NCBI GenBank assembly: GCA_050260355.1
Contig: JBLNBZ010000136.1
Span: forward strand, 1 to 64,000
Direction: 5' to 3'
Length of the DNA: 64,000 nt
Source of the DNA: CADEFX01 sp050260355
GTDB taxonomy: Bacteria; Pseudomonadota; Alphaproteobacteria; Rhizobiales; Hyphomicrobiaceae
Shown here: in pieces, positions 29,730-38,813 of the stretch
How positions within the stretch are numbered: the first letter of the stretch is position 1
How the letters are laid out: each line of letters opens with the position of its first letter
Notes under the pieces: generated by a model
Told to the model about the DNA's origin: nothing
Seen by the model: only the letters and a program-made list of their open reading frames with translations
Database searches by the model: none
Made by a program: the position numbers and the translations under genes

Positions 29730-30863
29730 ATGGCTCGACCCGGATCGAAACGCAACCGCACCATTTCATACCGCGATTCCGGCGTGGATATCGAGGCGGG
29801 CAGCGCCCTCGTCGAGGCCATCAAGCCGCTGGTCAAGGCCACCCGTCGCGCCGGCGCTGACGCGGACCTCGGCGGCTTCGGAGGGCTGTTCGATCTCAAA
29901 GCCGCGGGCTTCAAGGATCCGATCCTGGTGGCGGCCAATGACGGCGTCGGCACCAAGCTCCGGATTGCCATCGAAAGCGGGCGGCACGATTCGATTGGCA
30001 TCGATCTGGTCGCCATGTGCGTCAACGACCTCGTCGTGCAGGGGGCGGAGCCGCTGTTCTTTCTCGACTACTTCGCCACCGGCAAGCTCGACGTGGAGAC
30101 GGCGCGCGGCGTCATCTCTGGCATTGCAGCCGGGTGCAGGCAGGCCGGTTGCGCACTGATCGGCGGCGAGACGGCCGAGATGCCGGGCATGTATGCGGAC
30201 AAGGACTACGACCTTGCCGGGTTCGCCGTCGGCGCCGTCGAGCGGGGTGAGATACTGCCGCGCGGGGACATCGTTGCGGGCGACGTGCTGATCGGGCTGG
30301 CCTCGTCGGGCGTACACTCCAACGGCTACTCGCTTGTGCGCCGCCTGATCGCCGAGGAGGGGCTCGACCACAATGGGCCGGCCCCGTTCGACTCGGGCAA
30401 GAGCCTCGCCGAGGCGCTGCTCGCTCCCACCAGGATTTACGTGAAGCCGGTCCTGGCCGCGCTTCGCGCTACGGGTGGCGGCGGTCTTGGCGGAGCGATC
30501 AAGGCGCTGTCGCACATCACCGGCGGCGGCATATCGGAGAATCTGCCGCGCGTGCTGCCCGACGGCCTTGCCGCCCACGTCGGCGTGACGAGCTGGCGCG
30601 CGCCCGCTGTGTTCGGCTGGCTGGCGCAAGCGGGCAACCTCGACGATGCGGAGATGCTGCGCACCTTCAATTGCGGGATCGGCATGATCGTGATCGCCGC
30701 CAAGGACCAGGTTGCCGCCGTGGTTGCGGCGCTCACCGACGCGGGAGAGACGCCCGTCGTCATCGGCGAGATCGAAAAGGGCCGAGGCGTGAAATCTCAG
30801 GCCAAGGGCAAGGGCGATGCGGAGGCGGTGCGCTATTCGGGAAGCCTGAGGTTTGTATCGTGA
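29730..30863 (+). CDS. purM: Phosphoribosylformylglycinamidine cyclo-ligase
   Basis: Closes the imidazole ring to form AIR in purine synthesis. The 377-aa product starts with a short basic leader, then ISYRDSGVDIEAGSALVEAIKPLVKATRR. The ATP-binding and dimer motifs follow: DPILVAANDGVGTKLRIA, GIDLVAMCVNDLVVQGAEPLFFLDYFATGKLD, and GGETAEMPGMY, with ITGGGISENLPRVLP in the C-terminal half. The ATG at 29730 has AGGAG at 29711-29715. purN begins within its stop codon (GTGA at 30860-30863), so the two are translationally coupled. Confidence 0.97.
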   Translation: MARPGSKRNRTISYRDSGVDIEAGSALVEAIKPLVKATRRAGADADLGGFGGLFDLKAAGFKDPILVAANDGVGTKLRIAIESGRHDSIGIDLVAMCVNDLVVQGAEPLFFLDYFATGKLDVETARGVISGIAAGCRQAGCALIGGETAEMPGMYADKDYDLAGFAVGAVERGEILPRGDIVAGDVLIGLASSGVHSNGYSLVRRLIAEEGLDHNGPAPFDSGKSLAEALLAPTRIYVKPVLAALRATGGGGLGGAIKALSHITGGGISENLPRVLPDGLAAHVGVTSWRAPAVFGWLAQAGNLDDAEMLRTFNCGIGMIVIAAKDQVAAVVAALTDAGETPVVIGEIEKGRGVKSQAKGKGDAEAVRYSGSLRFVS

Positions 30864-31513
30864 GGGCCAAGAAGCGCGTTGCCATTCTGATCTCGGGCCG
30901 CGGCTCGAACATGCAGGCGCTGATCGCGGCTGCTCGTGCTCCCGACTATCCGGCCGAGATCGTGGTCGTCATCTCCAATCGGCCGCAGGCGCCTGGCGTC
31001 GAGCTCGCGCGCGCCGCCGGCGTGAAGACGGTCGTCGTCGACCACAAGGCATTCGACTCGCGCGAAGCATTCGATGAGGCGATCGAGAAGGTGCTGATTG
31101 CCGAGAACGTCGATCTGGTCTGCCAGGCCGGGTTCATGCGCATCCAGTCCGCTTCTTTCGCGCAGCGCTGGGCCGGGCGGCAGCTGAACATCCACCCGTC
31201 CCTACTGCCCTCGTTCAAGGGCCTGCATCCCCACAAGCAGGCGCTGGACGCAGGCGTTCGCATCTCCGGCTGCACCGTACATTTTGTCACACCGGAGCTC
31301 GACGCGGGGCCGATCATTGCTCAGGCCGCAGTCCCCGTTGCGGAGGGTGACACGCCGGACACGCTGGCGGCGCGAATTGTTGCCGTGGAGCATCAACTCT
31401 ATCCGCATGCATTGCGGCTGGTCGCAATTGGAGCCGCGAGGCTCGACGGGGCCCGTGTGCGCATCGACAACACGGTTAACCAGGCTTCGGCGCTGCTCTC
31501 GCCACCGCCTTGA
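30860..31513 (+). CDS. purN: Phosphoribosylglycinamide formyltransferase
   Basis: Transfers a formyl group from 10-formyl-THF to GAR, the third step of purine synthesis. At 217 aa it is the normal length. Seen: N-terminal VAILISGRGSNMQAL (phosphate loop), LVCQAGFMRI, and the catalytic Asn-His-Asp set in LNIHPSLLPSFKGLHPHKQAL ... TPELDAGPII. The GTG start at 30860 overlaps the purM stop. No terminator is obvious in the 260 bp before the P450 gene, which also shows no convincing ORF. Confidence 0.96.
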   Translation: MRAKKRVAILISGRGSNMQALIAAARAPDYPAEIVVVISNRPQAPGVELARAAGVKTVVVDHKAFDSREAFDEAIEKVLIAENVDLVCQAGFMRIQSASFAQRWAGRQLNIHPSLLPSFKGLHPHKQALDAGVRISGCTVHFVTPELDAGPIIAQAAVPVAEGDTPDTLAARIVAVEHQLYPHALRLVAIGAARLDGARVRIDNTVNQASALLSPPP

Positions 31514-31773
31514 GAGCCAGTTACATCAGCAACACATATCCCTCGGCAATGCATAGCTGCGGCAGATCCTACAATAGACACCGCGGCAGAGCAGATGCTA
31601 CGAGCCCAGGGACGGCGGTAGGCTGCTGATGCCGCGTAGTCCAGGCTGGTATCGCCGCAGGGCCGCGGGAAAGGGAAACGCGAAGTGTGCCCAAGGGAGG
31701 CGCTCGCAGGACCGTCTGCGGGCGTAGTAGGCATGCCGCTTTGATGGAGCGCTCGTCTCGAGGCTGAAGGCTC

Positions 31774-33132
31774 ATGAACGCACTCCCTCCACACGCTCAC
31801 CAGCTCGGCGAAGCGTCGAGCATCTGGTTCAAGCTCACGCCGCTGCTCAAGGGTCCGGACAATCCGATGACCGTCCTGATGCAGATGGCGGAGCGCTACG
31901 GTAGCGTGATCCCGGTGAACATGGCGGATCAGCGCGTCGTGCTGCTGTTCGAGCCGGATCACTTCAAGCGCGTACTGGTCACCAAGGCCGACGACTACAT
32001 CAAGTATTTCGACGGCTTGAAGCCGATCTTCGGCAAATCGATGATCACTCATGACGGCGCGCTCTGGCAAAAGATCCGCATGCCGCAGCAGCCGGCCTTC
32101 CACCCGGATATGTTTGCCGAGTACATCCCCTACTTCCTTGCTGCAATCCGCACCAAGATGGAGCTGTGGGAGAAGCTGGCGCAGACCGGCGAGACCATCG
32201 AGATGGTGGAGCAGACCTGGACGCTCGCGGCGGACATGATCTGCAAGGCGCTGTTCGATCGGGACATGCCGTTCAACCCGCACTTCGTGTTCAAGTGCGT
32301 AAAGACCTACACCGACGTGATGAACCACAAGTCGATCCGCCTGAAGAAGGTGGCCGGCGCGGATTTCGAGATCACTGAGGAGAACGCGGCCAAAGCGATC
32401 GAAGTCTGGGCCGGCGTGCCACCCACGGTGTTCGCAGCCGATCCACGCGATGAGCGCGAGCGCACGCTGCTGAAGATGATCGAGGCCGCCGTTGCGGATC
32501 CTTCCATTCCGGAGTTCGACCAGCAGCAGGCGATCGACGAGCTCAAGCAGTACCTTTGGGCAGGTACTGAGACGACGGCGCTGACACTCGCCTGGGCGCT
32601 GTATCTCGTCTCCAAGCACCCGGAAGCTGCCGAGCGAATCCGCAAGGAGGGTGAGGCCACCTGCGGCGATCGCGAGCCGACTGCTGCCGACTACTCCGGG
32701 CTCGCCTATACGCGCGCGGTGATCCAGGAGACTATGCGGCTTTATCCGCCCATCTGGATGCTGATGCGCGTGGCTTCGAAGCCCGACGTGATCGACGGCA
32801 AGGAGATTCGCGCGGGCGACCGCGTGGCGCTGTTTGCCTATGGCGCACATCACAGCGCCAAATACTGGGAGAACCCCGAGCAATTCATTCCCGAGCGCTG
32901 GCTCGGCGACGCCGCCAAAAGGCGCAAGCCTTACACGTATCTGCCCTTCGGCGGCGGCAAGCGTTCCTGCATCGGCGGCGCCATGAGCCAGGTCGAGAAC
33001 GTTCTCGCCCTGTCGATCCTGCTGCGGCGCTTCCGGCCCGAGTACGTCGGGCCGGACCCTGCCGGTATCAACGCCACGGTGACGCTGACGCCGAAGGGTG
33101 GGCTGCCGTTCAAGATCCGCCAGCTCAGCTGA
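31774..33132 (+). CDS. Cytochrome P450
   Basis: A 452-aa soluble monooxygenase without an N-terminal membrane helix. The oxygen-activating I-helix motif is WAGTETT (262-268), the K-helix ETMR (E319, R322), and the PERW region FIPERWLGD. The haem loop FGGGKRSCIGG has the thiolate ligand Cys399. Residues before the I helix resemble the CYP4/CYP102-like cluster more than typical bacterial camphor-type P450s. No ferredoxin or reductase gene is adjacent, so the electron donor is elsewhere. Substrate unknown. The gene ends inside a 16-bp perfect palindrome and converges on a flavin oxidoreductase 32 bp away. Confidence 0.95.
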   Translation: MNALPPHAHQLGEASSIWFKLTPLLKGPDNPMTVLMQMAERYGSVIPVNMADQRVVLLFEPDHFKRVLVTKADDYIKYFDGLKPIFGKSMITHDGALWQKIRMPQQPAFHPDMFAEYIPYFLAAIRTKMELWEKLAQTGETIEMVEQTWTLAADMICKALFDRDMPFNPHFVFKCVKTYTDVMNHKSIRLKKVAGADFEITEENAAKAIEVWAGVPPTVFAADPRDERERTLLKMIEAAVADPSIPEFDQQQAIDELKQYLWAGTETTALTLAWALYLVSKHPEAAERIRKEGEATCGDREPTAADYSGLAYTRAVIQETMRLYPPIWMLMRVASKPDVIDGKEIRAGDRVALFAYGAHHSAKYWENPEQFIPERWLGDAAKRRKPYTYLPFGGGKRSCIGGAMSQVENVLALSILLRRFRPEYVGPDPAGINATVTLTPKGGLPFKIRQLS

Positions 33133-33136
33133 GCTG
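33121..33136. repeat. 16-bp perfect palindrome at the P450 stop
   Basis: CAGCTCAGCTGAGCTG is self-complementary and contains the TGA stop of the P450 gene. A second structure follows, with arms CCGTCCGGC (33147-33155) and GCCGGACGG (33172-33180), overlapping the last codons of the convergent flavin oxidoreductase. Neither is followed by a T-tract, so these are not convincing intrinsic terminators. They may still separate the two convergent transcripts. Confidence 0.5.
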
Positions 33137-33164
33137 ATACCGCCGGCCGTCCGGCACCGGCGTG

Positions 33165-34595
33165 TCAGGCCGCCGGACGGATGTTCTGGTTCATGCGGAA
33201 CATGTTGGTCGGGTCGTAACGCCGCTTGATCTGCGCCAGGCGCGCATAGTTGGGGCCATAGGCCGTCTCGACGCGGTCAGCCTCATCATCCGGCATGAAG
33301 TTGATGTAGACGCTGCCCGAGGCATACGGCGCCGTTGCGTCGAACAGCTTGCGCGCCCACGCGATGCACGCCGCATCCTGTGCCGCCTCGCGCCAGCGCG
33401 TGTGCACGTTCATGACGAAGTGCGCTCCGCGGTTGGGCCATGGCGTAGCCGCTGCCGGAACTCTACTCATGGCGCCGCCGATATGCGCGAGGAAAATCTC
33501 GCACTCCGGCGTGGGCAGCGTCTTCACCGCGTCGAGGATCGTGCCGATGGCTCCATCCGGCAGATCGTCGAAGTCGTGGCTCTTCCAATAGTTGCGCGCG
33601 CCCGGCGTAAGCAAGGGGTCGAATGCCGCCTGCCAGCCGGTGAAGGGATGCGGCGAGACGACATCGGCGATCGGCTTGCCGAGCGCCCGCAGGCCCGCCA
33701 TGGCTTTCTCACCCTCCTTCATGTCTCCGCAATAGCAGGCCGCGAAGATCAGCACCTCACGTCCGTGCCACTCGGCCGGCAGAAACGGGAGTGGCGGTGC
33801 CTTGCGCATGACGGTCCAGATCGTCAGCTCGTCGGGCGCCTCCTTGGCGATGCGGCGGAATTGCGGGAGCAACGTTGCTGCTTGATCGAGCGGATGCACG
33901 ATGAGGCCCGACAGCACTTGCGGGCCGACCGGGTGCAGCCTGAGCTCGAACGAGGTCACTACGCCGAAATTGCCGCCGCCACCGCGGATGGCCCAGAACA
34001 GATCGGCGTTGTCGCTGTCGCTGTCGCTGGCGCGCAGCATCTTGCCTTCGGCGGTGACGATGTCTACGGACAGCAGATTGTCGATGGTCAAGCCGTGCTT
34101 GCGCGTGATCCAGCCGAAGCCTCCGCCGAGTGTCAGGCCCGCAACGCCAGTCGTCGAGTTGATGCCGACGGGGGTCGCGAGCGCGAAAGCCTGCGCCTCC
34201 TTGTCGAGATCCGACAGCAATGCACCGGGCTCCACGCGGGCCGTGCACTGAACTGGGTCGACGCGCACCGACTTCATCGGGGACAGATCGATGAGAAGGC
34301 CGCCGTCGCACACTCCTTTGCCGGCAATGTTGTGGCCGCCGCCGCGCACTGCGATGAGCAGCTTGTTGTCGCGCGCAAACTTTATCGCCTGCATGACATC
34401 GGATGCGCCCGCGCAGCGCACCACAAGGCCTGGACGCCGATCGATCATGGCGTTCCAGATGCTGCGGGCAGTGTCGTAATCGGGTTCTCCAGGCAATGCG
34501 AGACTGCCGCGCAATGCGCCGCGAAGTGACGCGAGCGCGTCGGCTGCAATGGTCGTGCTGGCGCCGTCGGTCGTCTTGAGGATTGCGTCTGCCAT
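33165..34595 (-). CDS. FAD-dependent oxidoreductase, BBE/GOOX type
   Basis: A 476-aa flavoprotein of the berberine-bridge-enzyme-like group. The FAD domain carries AVRGGGHNIAGKG, where H88 matches the residue that covalently binds the flavin 8-alpha position, and GVAGLTLGGGFGWITRKHG. A second Cys-flavin link at the position used by bicovalent family members is not seen. The C-terminal YGPNYARLAQIKRRYDPTNMFRMNQNI is the BBE motif. No signal peptide is present. The start at 34595 has AAGGGAGATC upstream. It lies convergent to the P450; a shared pathway is possible but unproven. Confidence 0.92.
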   Translation of the reverse strand: MADAILKTTDGASTTIAADALASLRGALRGSLALPGEPDYDTARSIWNAMIDRRPGLVVRCAGASDVMQAIKFARDNKLLIAVRGGGHNIAGKGVCDGGLLIDLSPMKSVRVDPVQCTARVEPGALLSDLDKEAQAFALATPVGINSTTGVAGLTLGGGFGWITRKHGLTIDNLLSVDIVTAEGKMLRASDSDSDNADLFWAIRGGGGNFGVVTSFELRLHPVGPQVLSGLIVHPLDQAATLLPQFRRIAKEAPDELTIWTVMRKAPPLPFLPAEWHGREVLIFAACYCGDMKEGEKAMAGLRALGKPIADVVSPHPFTGWQAAFDPLLTPGARNYWKSHDFDDLPDGAIGTILDAVKTLPTPECEIFLAHIGGAMSRVPAAATPWPNRGAHFVMNVHTRWREAAQDAACIAWARKLFDATAPYASGSVYINFMPDDEADRVETAYGPNYARLAQIKRRYDPTNMFRMNQNIRPAA

Positions 34596-34839
34596 TGGAT
34601 GATCTCCCTTTCGAGCTTTCTCCAGTTGACGGACAGCTCGATGCTGAGCGCCCACAGTCGCGCCGCGGGCGGGTTCCATCAACTTCAGGATCTGTACTGG
34701 CTCGGTTTCGCTCGGTGTGCCGTGGGGAATTGCGCCCAGAGAGGCACGCGAGGACCGGGGGATATGGAGACCGACAGCCCACGGCCGATACAGTTTATGT
34801 ACCCGTGCAGCTATCCGGACCCGCGCCGCACCCGGCGCT

Positions 34840-35706
34840 TCAAACCATCCGCGTGGCCGCCACCCACCAGTCGGGCCGATCTCGCCCAAGGGTCTCCGCC
34901 GCGGCGGCAGCTTCTGTCTCGCGCGCAAACAGCGCAAAGCACGTTGGTCCGCTTCCGGACATGCGCGCCAGGAGAGCGCCGGGCGCCGCCGCCAGCACCG
35001 ATTTGACGTGGATCACGGCGGGACAGAGCGCGGCGGCAGGACGTTCGAGGTCGTTACCGCACACGCGCAAATAGGCGCAAAGCTCGTGGATATCTGCGAA
35101 GGCGGGGACGGGGGCCGAGCCCTGCGGTGGCGCGTGCAGCGGTGGAGCGTCGAGCGCCGTGAAGACGTCGCGCGTGGCGAGCGGAACCCCGGGATTGGCG
35201 AGCACGATCGCCGCTCCGGGCAAGCTGTCCAAGGGCTGGATGCGCTCGCCAACACCGCGCATCAACGCAGGCCTCGAGGCCAGGCAGATGGGCACATCCG
35301 CGCCGAGCGCAGCGGCCAGCGCGTTCCAGTCGACCGATGCCCCCTTCTCCGGATTGGCACGCCTGATCGCGCGGAGTGCGGCTGCCGCGTCCGCCGAGCC
35401 GCCCCCGAGGCCGGCAGCAACCGGCAGGTTCTTCTCCAACACGATAGAGCCGACCGACAACCCGGGTTCGGCTTCGAGCGCGCGCCTGACCGCCATCTCC
35501 ACCAGGTTCGGCCCGTCGACCGCCGCCGCGAACGGGCCGGTCACGCGAAGCGCCGTCGGCTCGCCCTGACGCAACATCAGGCGGTCCCCGAAATCGGCGA
35601 AAGCTACCAGGCTTTCCAGCTCATGATAGCCGTCGGCGCGCCGCCCGAGCACTCGCAACGTCAGATTGATCTTGGCGGCCGCCCGTTCCTCGATAATGGC
35701 CGTCAT
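34840..35706 (-). CDS. ispE: 4-diphosphocytidyl-2-C-methyl-D-erythritol kinase
   Basis: A GHMP kinase of the MEP isoprenoid pathway that phosphorylates CDP-ME. The 288-aa product shows AAAKINLTLRVLGRRADGYHELES near the N-terminus and the ATP-binding loop LPVAAGLGGGSADAAAAL (94-110). The C-terminal GALLARMSGSGPTCFALF motif is also present. The ATG at 35706 (MTAIIEERAAAKINL) is favoured; an ATG 18 bases upstream adds six residues. It starts 22 bp after the TPR gene stop and is probably co-transcribed with it. Confidence 0.95.
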   Translation of the reverse strand: MTAIIEERAAAKINLTLRVLGRRADGYHELESLVAFADFGDRLMLRQGEPTALRVTGPFAAAVDGPNLVEMAVRRALEAEPGLSVGSIVLEKNLPVAAGLGGGSADAAAALRAIRRANPEKGASVDWNALAAALGADVPICLASRPALMRGVGERIQPLDSLPGAAIVLANPGVPLATRDVFTALDAPPLHAPPQGSAPVPAFADIHELCAYLRVCGNDLERPAAALCPAVIHVKSVLAAAPGALLARMSGSGPTCFALFARETEAAAAAETLGRDRPDWWVAATRMV

Positions 35707-35728
35707 GGCGGCTGCCGCGCGCACGCCC

Positions 35729-37534
35729 CTATTCGAGGACCGGCCGCGGCACCAGCTTGTTCTCCGACCGCTTCTTCAGCGCGTCGGAGCGTTCAGCTTC
35801 CTTGCTGCGCTTGGCGGTGTGCGCCTGCGGACGCGCAGGCAAGCCCTTGGCGAGCTTCCGCTTGATCTTCTCGGCGTCCTCGGGCTCCGGCTTGAGGGTG
35901 AGCGCCTGCTCCCACTGATAGCGCGCCTCCTGCCGCCGGCCCACGCGCCACAGCGCATCGCCCAGATGATCGTTGAGGACCGGATCCTCGGGCCTCAGCT
36001 CGACCGCCCGCTCGAGATACTTGACCGACTCCTTGACGTTGCCCAGGCGATAGTGCGCCCAGCCGAGACTGTCGACGATGTATCCGTCGTCAGGCTTGAG
36101 CTGGACGGCCCGCTCGATCAGGGCCAGCCCCTGCTTCAGATTGCGGTTCTGATCGACCCAGGAATAGCCGAGGTAGTTGAGCACCAGCGGCTGATCCGGA
36201 GCAAGCTGCATGGCCTTCTGCAAGTCGGCCTCGGCCTGCGGCCACTTCTTGATGCGCTCGTAGCAGGTGCCACGCGCGTAGAATTGCGACCAGTGCTTCT
36301 TCTCCGGCTTCCCGATCAGCGCAATGGCACGCGAGTAATAGTCGACAGCCTCCTCGTACCGCTTGCGGCCCCGCATGATGTTGCCGAGCGCCTCGAGCGG
36401 GCGGACATCGGCAGGGTCCTGCTTGGCGACGCGCTCGAGCAGCTCCTTGGCTTCATCCACCCGCTCTAGCTGATTGAGGTTGAGCGCCTTGCGAATGTCG
36501 ATCGCGGCCTGCAAGGGCGTACCCCTGGGGATGCGGTCGTAGGCCGCGATCGCATCCGCATATTTCTTGGTGTTTTCGTGCAGGCTTGCCAGGGCTGCCA
36601 GGGCGAACGGGAACTGCGGCCTCAAGTACAGTGCCATCTGCAGATAGACAGCGCCGACACTAACGCCGCCCTCGCCCGACAGCGCCTCGCCGAGCCCATA
36701 GAAGACCTCCGCCAGGCCGTCGATCGGGTTATCGATCAGCAAGCCGATCTTCTCGCCAGCCTTCAGCCTTTCCAGAAGATCCTTCGCCACCGGATGCGGG
36801 CCGTTGGTGGAGCGCTTGGCATACTCATCGAGAATGGTGCGTGCGAGCTTGGCGTCTCCGCTTGCCGCCGCATGCTGGGCATACGCCATGGTGATGCGCA
36901 GCGACTTGGAATCGCTGCGGAAGGCGCGCTCGTAAAGTGCGCGGGCTTCTTGCCGCCGACCGCCGGCGTCGCTGATCAGAGCCTTGTGGTAACGCAGGTA
37001 GACCTGCGCCCACTCGGCCTGCTTGACGCCATCGATGATATCGATGGCGCCCTTCACGTTGCCCTCGGCCAGGGTCATCCACGCCCGTGCCATGGCGCTG
37101 GTGAGCTCGCCCATCAGCCCGGACCCGCTGGCCTGGAAATTCTGCTTGGCCTCACCGTAGCGGCCCGCCTTGGCCTCGCTCAGCCCGATGATCAGGCGGG
37201 CCATGCGATGGGTCGGCTGCGCTGCGGCGAGCTGCTTGGCAAGCCGCACAGCGTCATCCCAGCGGCCCTCGGTCGCGTACATCGCGAGAGCCTGCTCGAG
37301 CAGCGCATCATTGTCGGAATCGCGCTTCAGAGCCCGCTCATAGAAGTCGGCCGCCGCAGCGGTGTCGTGCAAGCCGCGCGCGACCCTGCCTGCAAGATAG
37401 CTGCCGAGCAGCGAGCTTGCCTCCGGCTGACCATCGCCGGTTCGCGCCGTAGCCGGGCCCGGTCCAATCGCCAGCGCCAGCGCGACCGTCAGGGCGGCAG
37501 AGGACATCCGGAAGCGTAGTGAAACTTTGAGCAT
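35729..37534 (-). CDS. Exported tetratricopeptide repeat protein
   Basis: A 601-aa protein with an N-terminal signal-like segment (SSAALTVALALAIGPGPATA) and at least ten TPR-type helix pairs along its length. Examples are LLGSYLAGRVARGLHDTAAAADFYERALKRDSDN, EAVDYYSRAIALIGKPEKKHWSQFYARGTCYERIKKWPQAEADLQKAM and GNVKESVKYLERAVELRPEDPVLNDHLGDALWRVGRRQEA. Such proteins scaffold envelope complexes; no partner is identifiable here. The tail is Lys/Arg-rich. A GAGGTC sequence precedes the ATG. ispE follows after 22 bp, an arrangement I recall in other Hyphomicrobiales. Confidence 0.92.
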   Translation of the reverse strand: MLKVSLRFRMSSAALTVALALAIGPGPATARTGDGQPEASSLLGSYLAGRVARGLHDTAAAADFYERALKRDSDNDALLEQALAMYATEGRWDDAVRLAKQLAAAQPTHRMARLIIGLSEAKAGRYGEAKQNFQASGSGLMGELTSAMARAWMTLAEGNVKGAIDIIDGVKQAEWAQVYLRYHKALISDAGGRRQEARALYERAFRSDSKSLRITMAYAQHAAASGDAKLARTILDEYAKRSTNGPHPVAKDLLERLKAGEKIGLLIDNPIDGLAEVFYGLGEALSGEGGVSVGAVYLQMALYLRPQFPFALAALASLHENTKKYADAIAAYDRIPRGTPLQAAIDIRKALNLNQLERVDEAKELLERVAKQDPADVRPLEALGNIMRGRKRYEEAVDYYSRAIALIGKPEKKHWSQFYARGTCYERIKKWPQAEADLQKAMQLAPDQPLVLNYLGYSWVDQNRNLKQGLALIERAVQLKPDDGYIVDSLGWAHYRLGNVKESVKYLERAVELRPEDPVLNDHLGDALWRVGRRQEARYQWEQALTLKPEPEDAEKIKRKLAKGLPARPQAHTAKRSKEAERSDALKKRSENKLVPRPVLE

Positions 37535-37679
37535 ATGAGCCGACCTCGCGGGCAGTTTCAGCTCCGCCCCTGATTCAAGGCTAAGCTAGCAAACAAGGCA
37601 CCGTGTTGACCACAGCGATTGGCGGCTGACCGGCCGCCTTCGTCGTCGCATCTCGTTGCTGACGAGCAACAGGAGGTAT

Positions 37680-38648
37680 TCAAGCAACCGGAGTCTTGCC
37701 CGATAAAATTGCAGCAAAGACCGAGCGATCGATGTTGCCCCCGGACAGGATCAGCCCCACCCGGCGCCCATGCTGCAGTCCTCGCTCTTGAAGTAAGGCA
37801 GCCAGCGGAGCAGCACCAGCCCCCTCGACGAGATTGTGGGTGTCCTCGTAGTAAATCCTGATCGCGTCCGCAATCGCATCCTCGCTGACCCGGACAATGC
37901 GAGCCGCACCGCGCAAAATCATCTCGAGGGCGTCGGCGTTCGGCACACGGCACGCCATGCCGTCGGCAAACGTCCGGGCCGAGTTGGTGGGGACCGGCTT
38001 GCCTGCCTCGAAGGACAGCGCGATGCACGGCGCATTCTCGGCGACGACGCCGATGATCTGCGTCTTGAGGCCCAGCAGATCGCGCGCAGCGATCAGCCCG
38101 CAAATGCCCGACCCCATGCCGATGGGCACATAGACGGCATCGAGCTCGCCCGCGCCGCGCAGAAGCTCCAGCGCATAGGTGGCAACGCCCTTGACCAATG
38201 CCGGATGGAACGAGGGAACGTAATGCAGGTTTCTTTCGTCAGCGAGCCGCGCGGCCTCATCCTTGGCCTCGTCGAAATCGCGGCCGTGCTCGATAAGCTC
38301 GGCGCCGAACGCCCGCATGGCCGCGTTCTTCTCGATCGAGTTGCCGTGCGGGACCAGAATAGTGGACGCAAGACCGACCGCGGAGGCGGCCCGCGCAATC
38401 GACTGGCCATGATTGCCGCGCGTCGCGGTTATGACGCCGGCAGGATTCTCGCCCGAGCGCTTGAGCTCGGTCATGTAGACGAGACCGCCGCGCACCTTGA
38501 ACGCGCCGATCGGCGTATGGTTCTCATGCTTTACCCAGACCTCGACCCCGGTGCGGCGCGCGAGCAATGGCCACGCGTACTGCGGCGTCGGCGGCATATG
38601 CGCATGCACGAGGTCGGATGCGGCTTCCAGATCAGCAAGAGAGAACAT
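37680..38648 (-). CDS. Threonine/serine dehydratase-like PLP enzyme
   Basis: A 322-aa fold-type II PLP enzyme. The Schiff-base lysine is K51 in PIGAFKVRGG, the phosphate-binding glycine loop is near PIGMGSGICG, and ATRGNHGQSIARAA contacts the substrate carboxylate. The length, with no ACT regulatory domain, fits catabolic threonine dehydratase or a serine/threonine racemase-like enzyme; the exact substrate is uncertain. VPHGNSIEKNAAMRAFGAELIEHG is typical of dehydratases. It sits between mutY and the TPR gene with gaps of 165 and 145 bp, so it is probably a single-gene unit. Confidence 0.9.
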   Translation of the reverse strand: MFSLADLEAASDLVHAHMPPTPQYAWPLLARRTGVEVWVKHENHTPIGAFKVRGGLVYMTELKRSGENPAGVITATRGNHGQSIARAASAVGLASTILVPHGNSIEKNAAMRAFGAELIEHGRDFDEAKDEAARLADERNLHYVPSFHPALVKGVATYALELLRGAGELDAVYVPIGMGSGICGLIAARDLLGLKTQIIGVVAENAPCIALSFEAGKPVPTNSARTFADGMACRVPNADALEMILRGAARIVRVSEDAIADAIRIYYEDTHNLVEGAGAAPLAALLQERGLQHGRRVGLILSGGNIDRSVFAAILSGKTPVA

Positions 38649-38813
38649 GCTCGCTCCATAGAGGCAGCGCTCAGGATGGGCTGCCGGTGGAGAACGGTCA
38701 AATGCTTCACCGCCAATTGCCCGGCCAGCGGTGCGGCTCGCGCCTATGTGCGAAACACGGCGCCAGGAAGACGAGGGCTGTCGAAGCCCGCGAACCTGCG
38801 CAAGCCCGCACGG

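Noticed and set aside
31569..31775. A 68-codon minus-strand frame in the purN/P450 gap
   Set aside because: Composition is random-like with no start signal; more likely non-coding.
33147..33180. Hairpin with 9-bp arms between the P450 and flavin oxidoreductase as an intrinsic terminator
   Set aside because: The loop is 16 bases and there is no T-tract on either side; it also overlaps codons of the flavin oxidoreductase.
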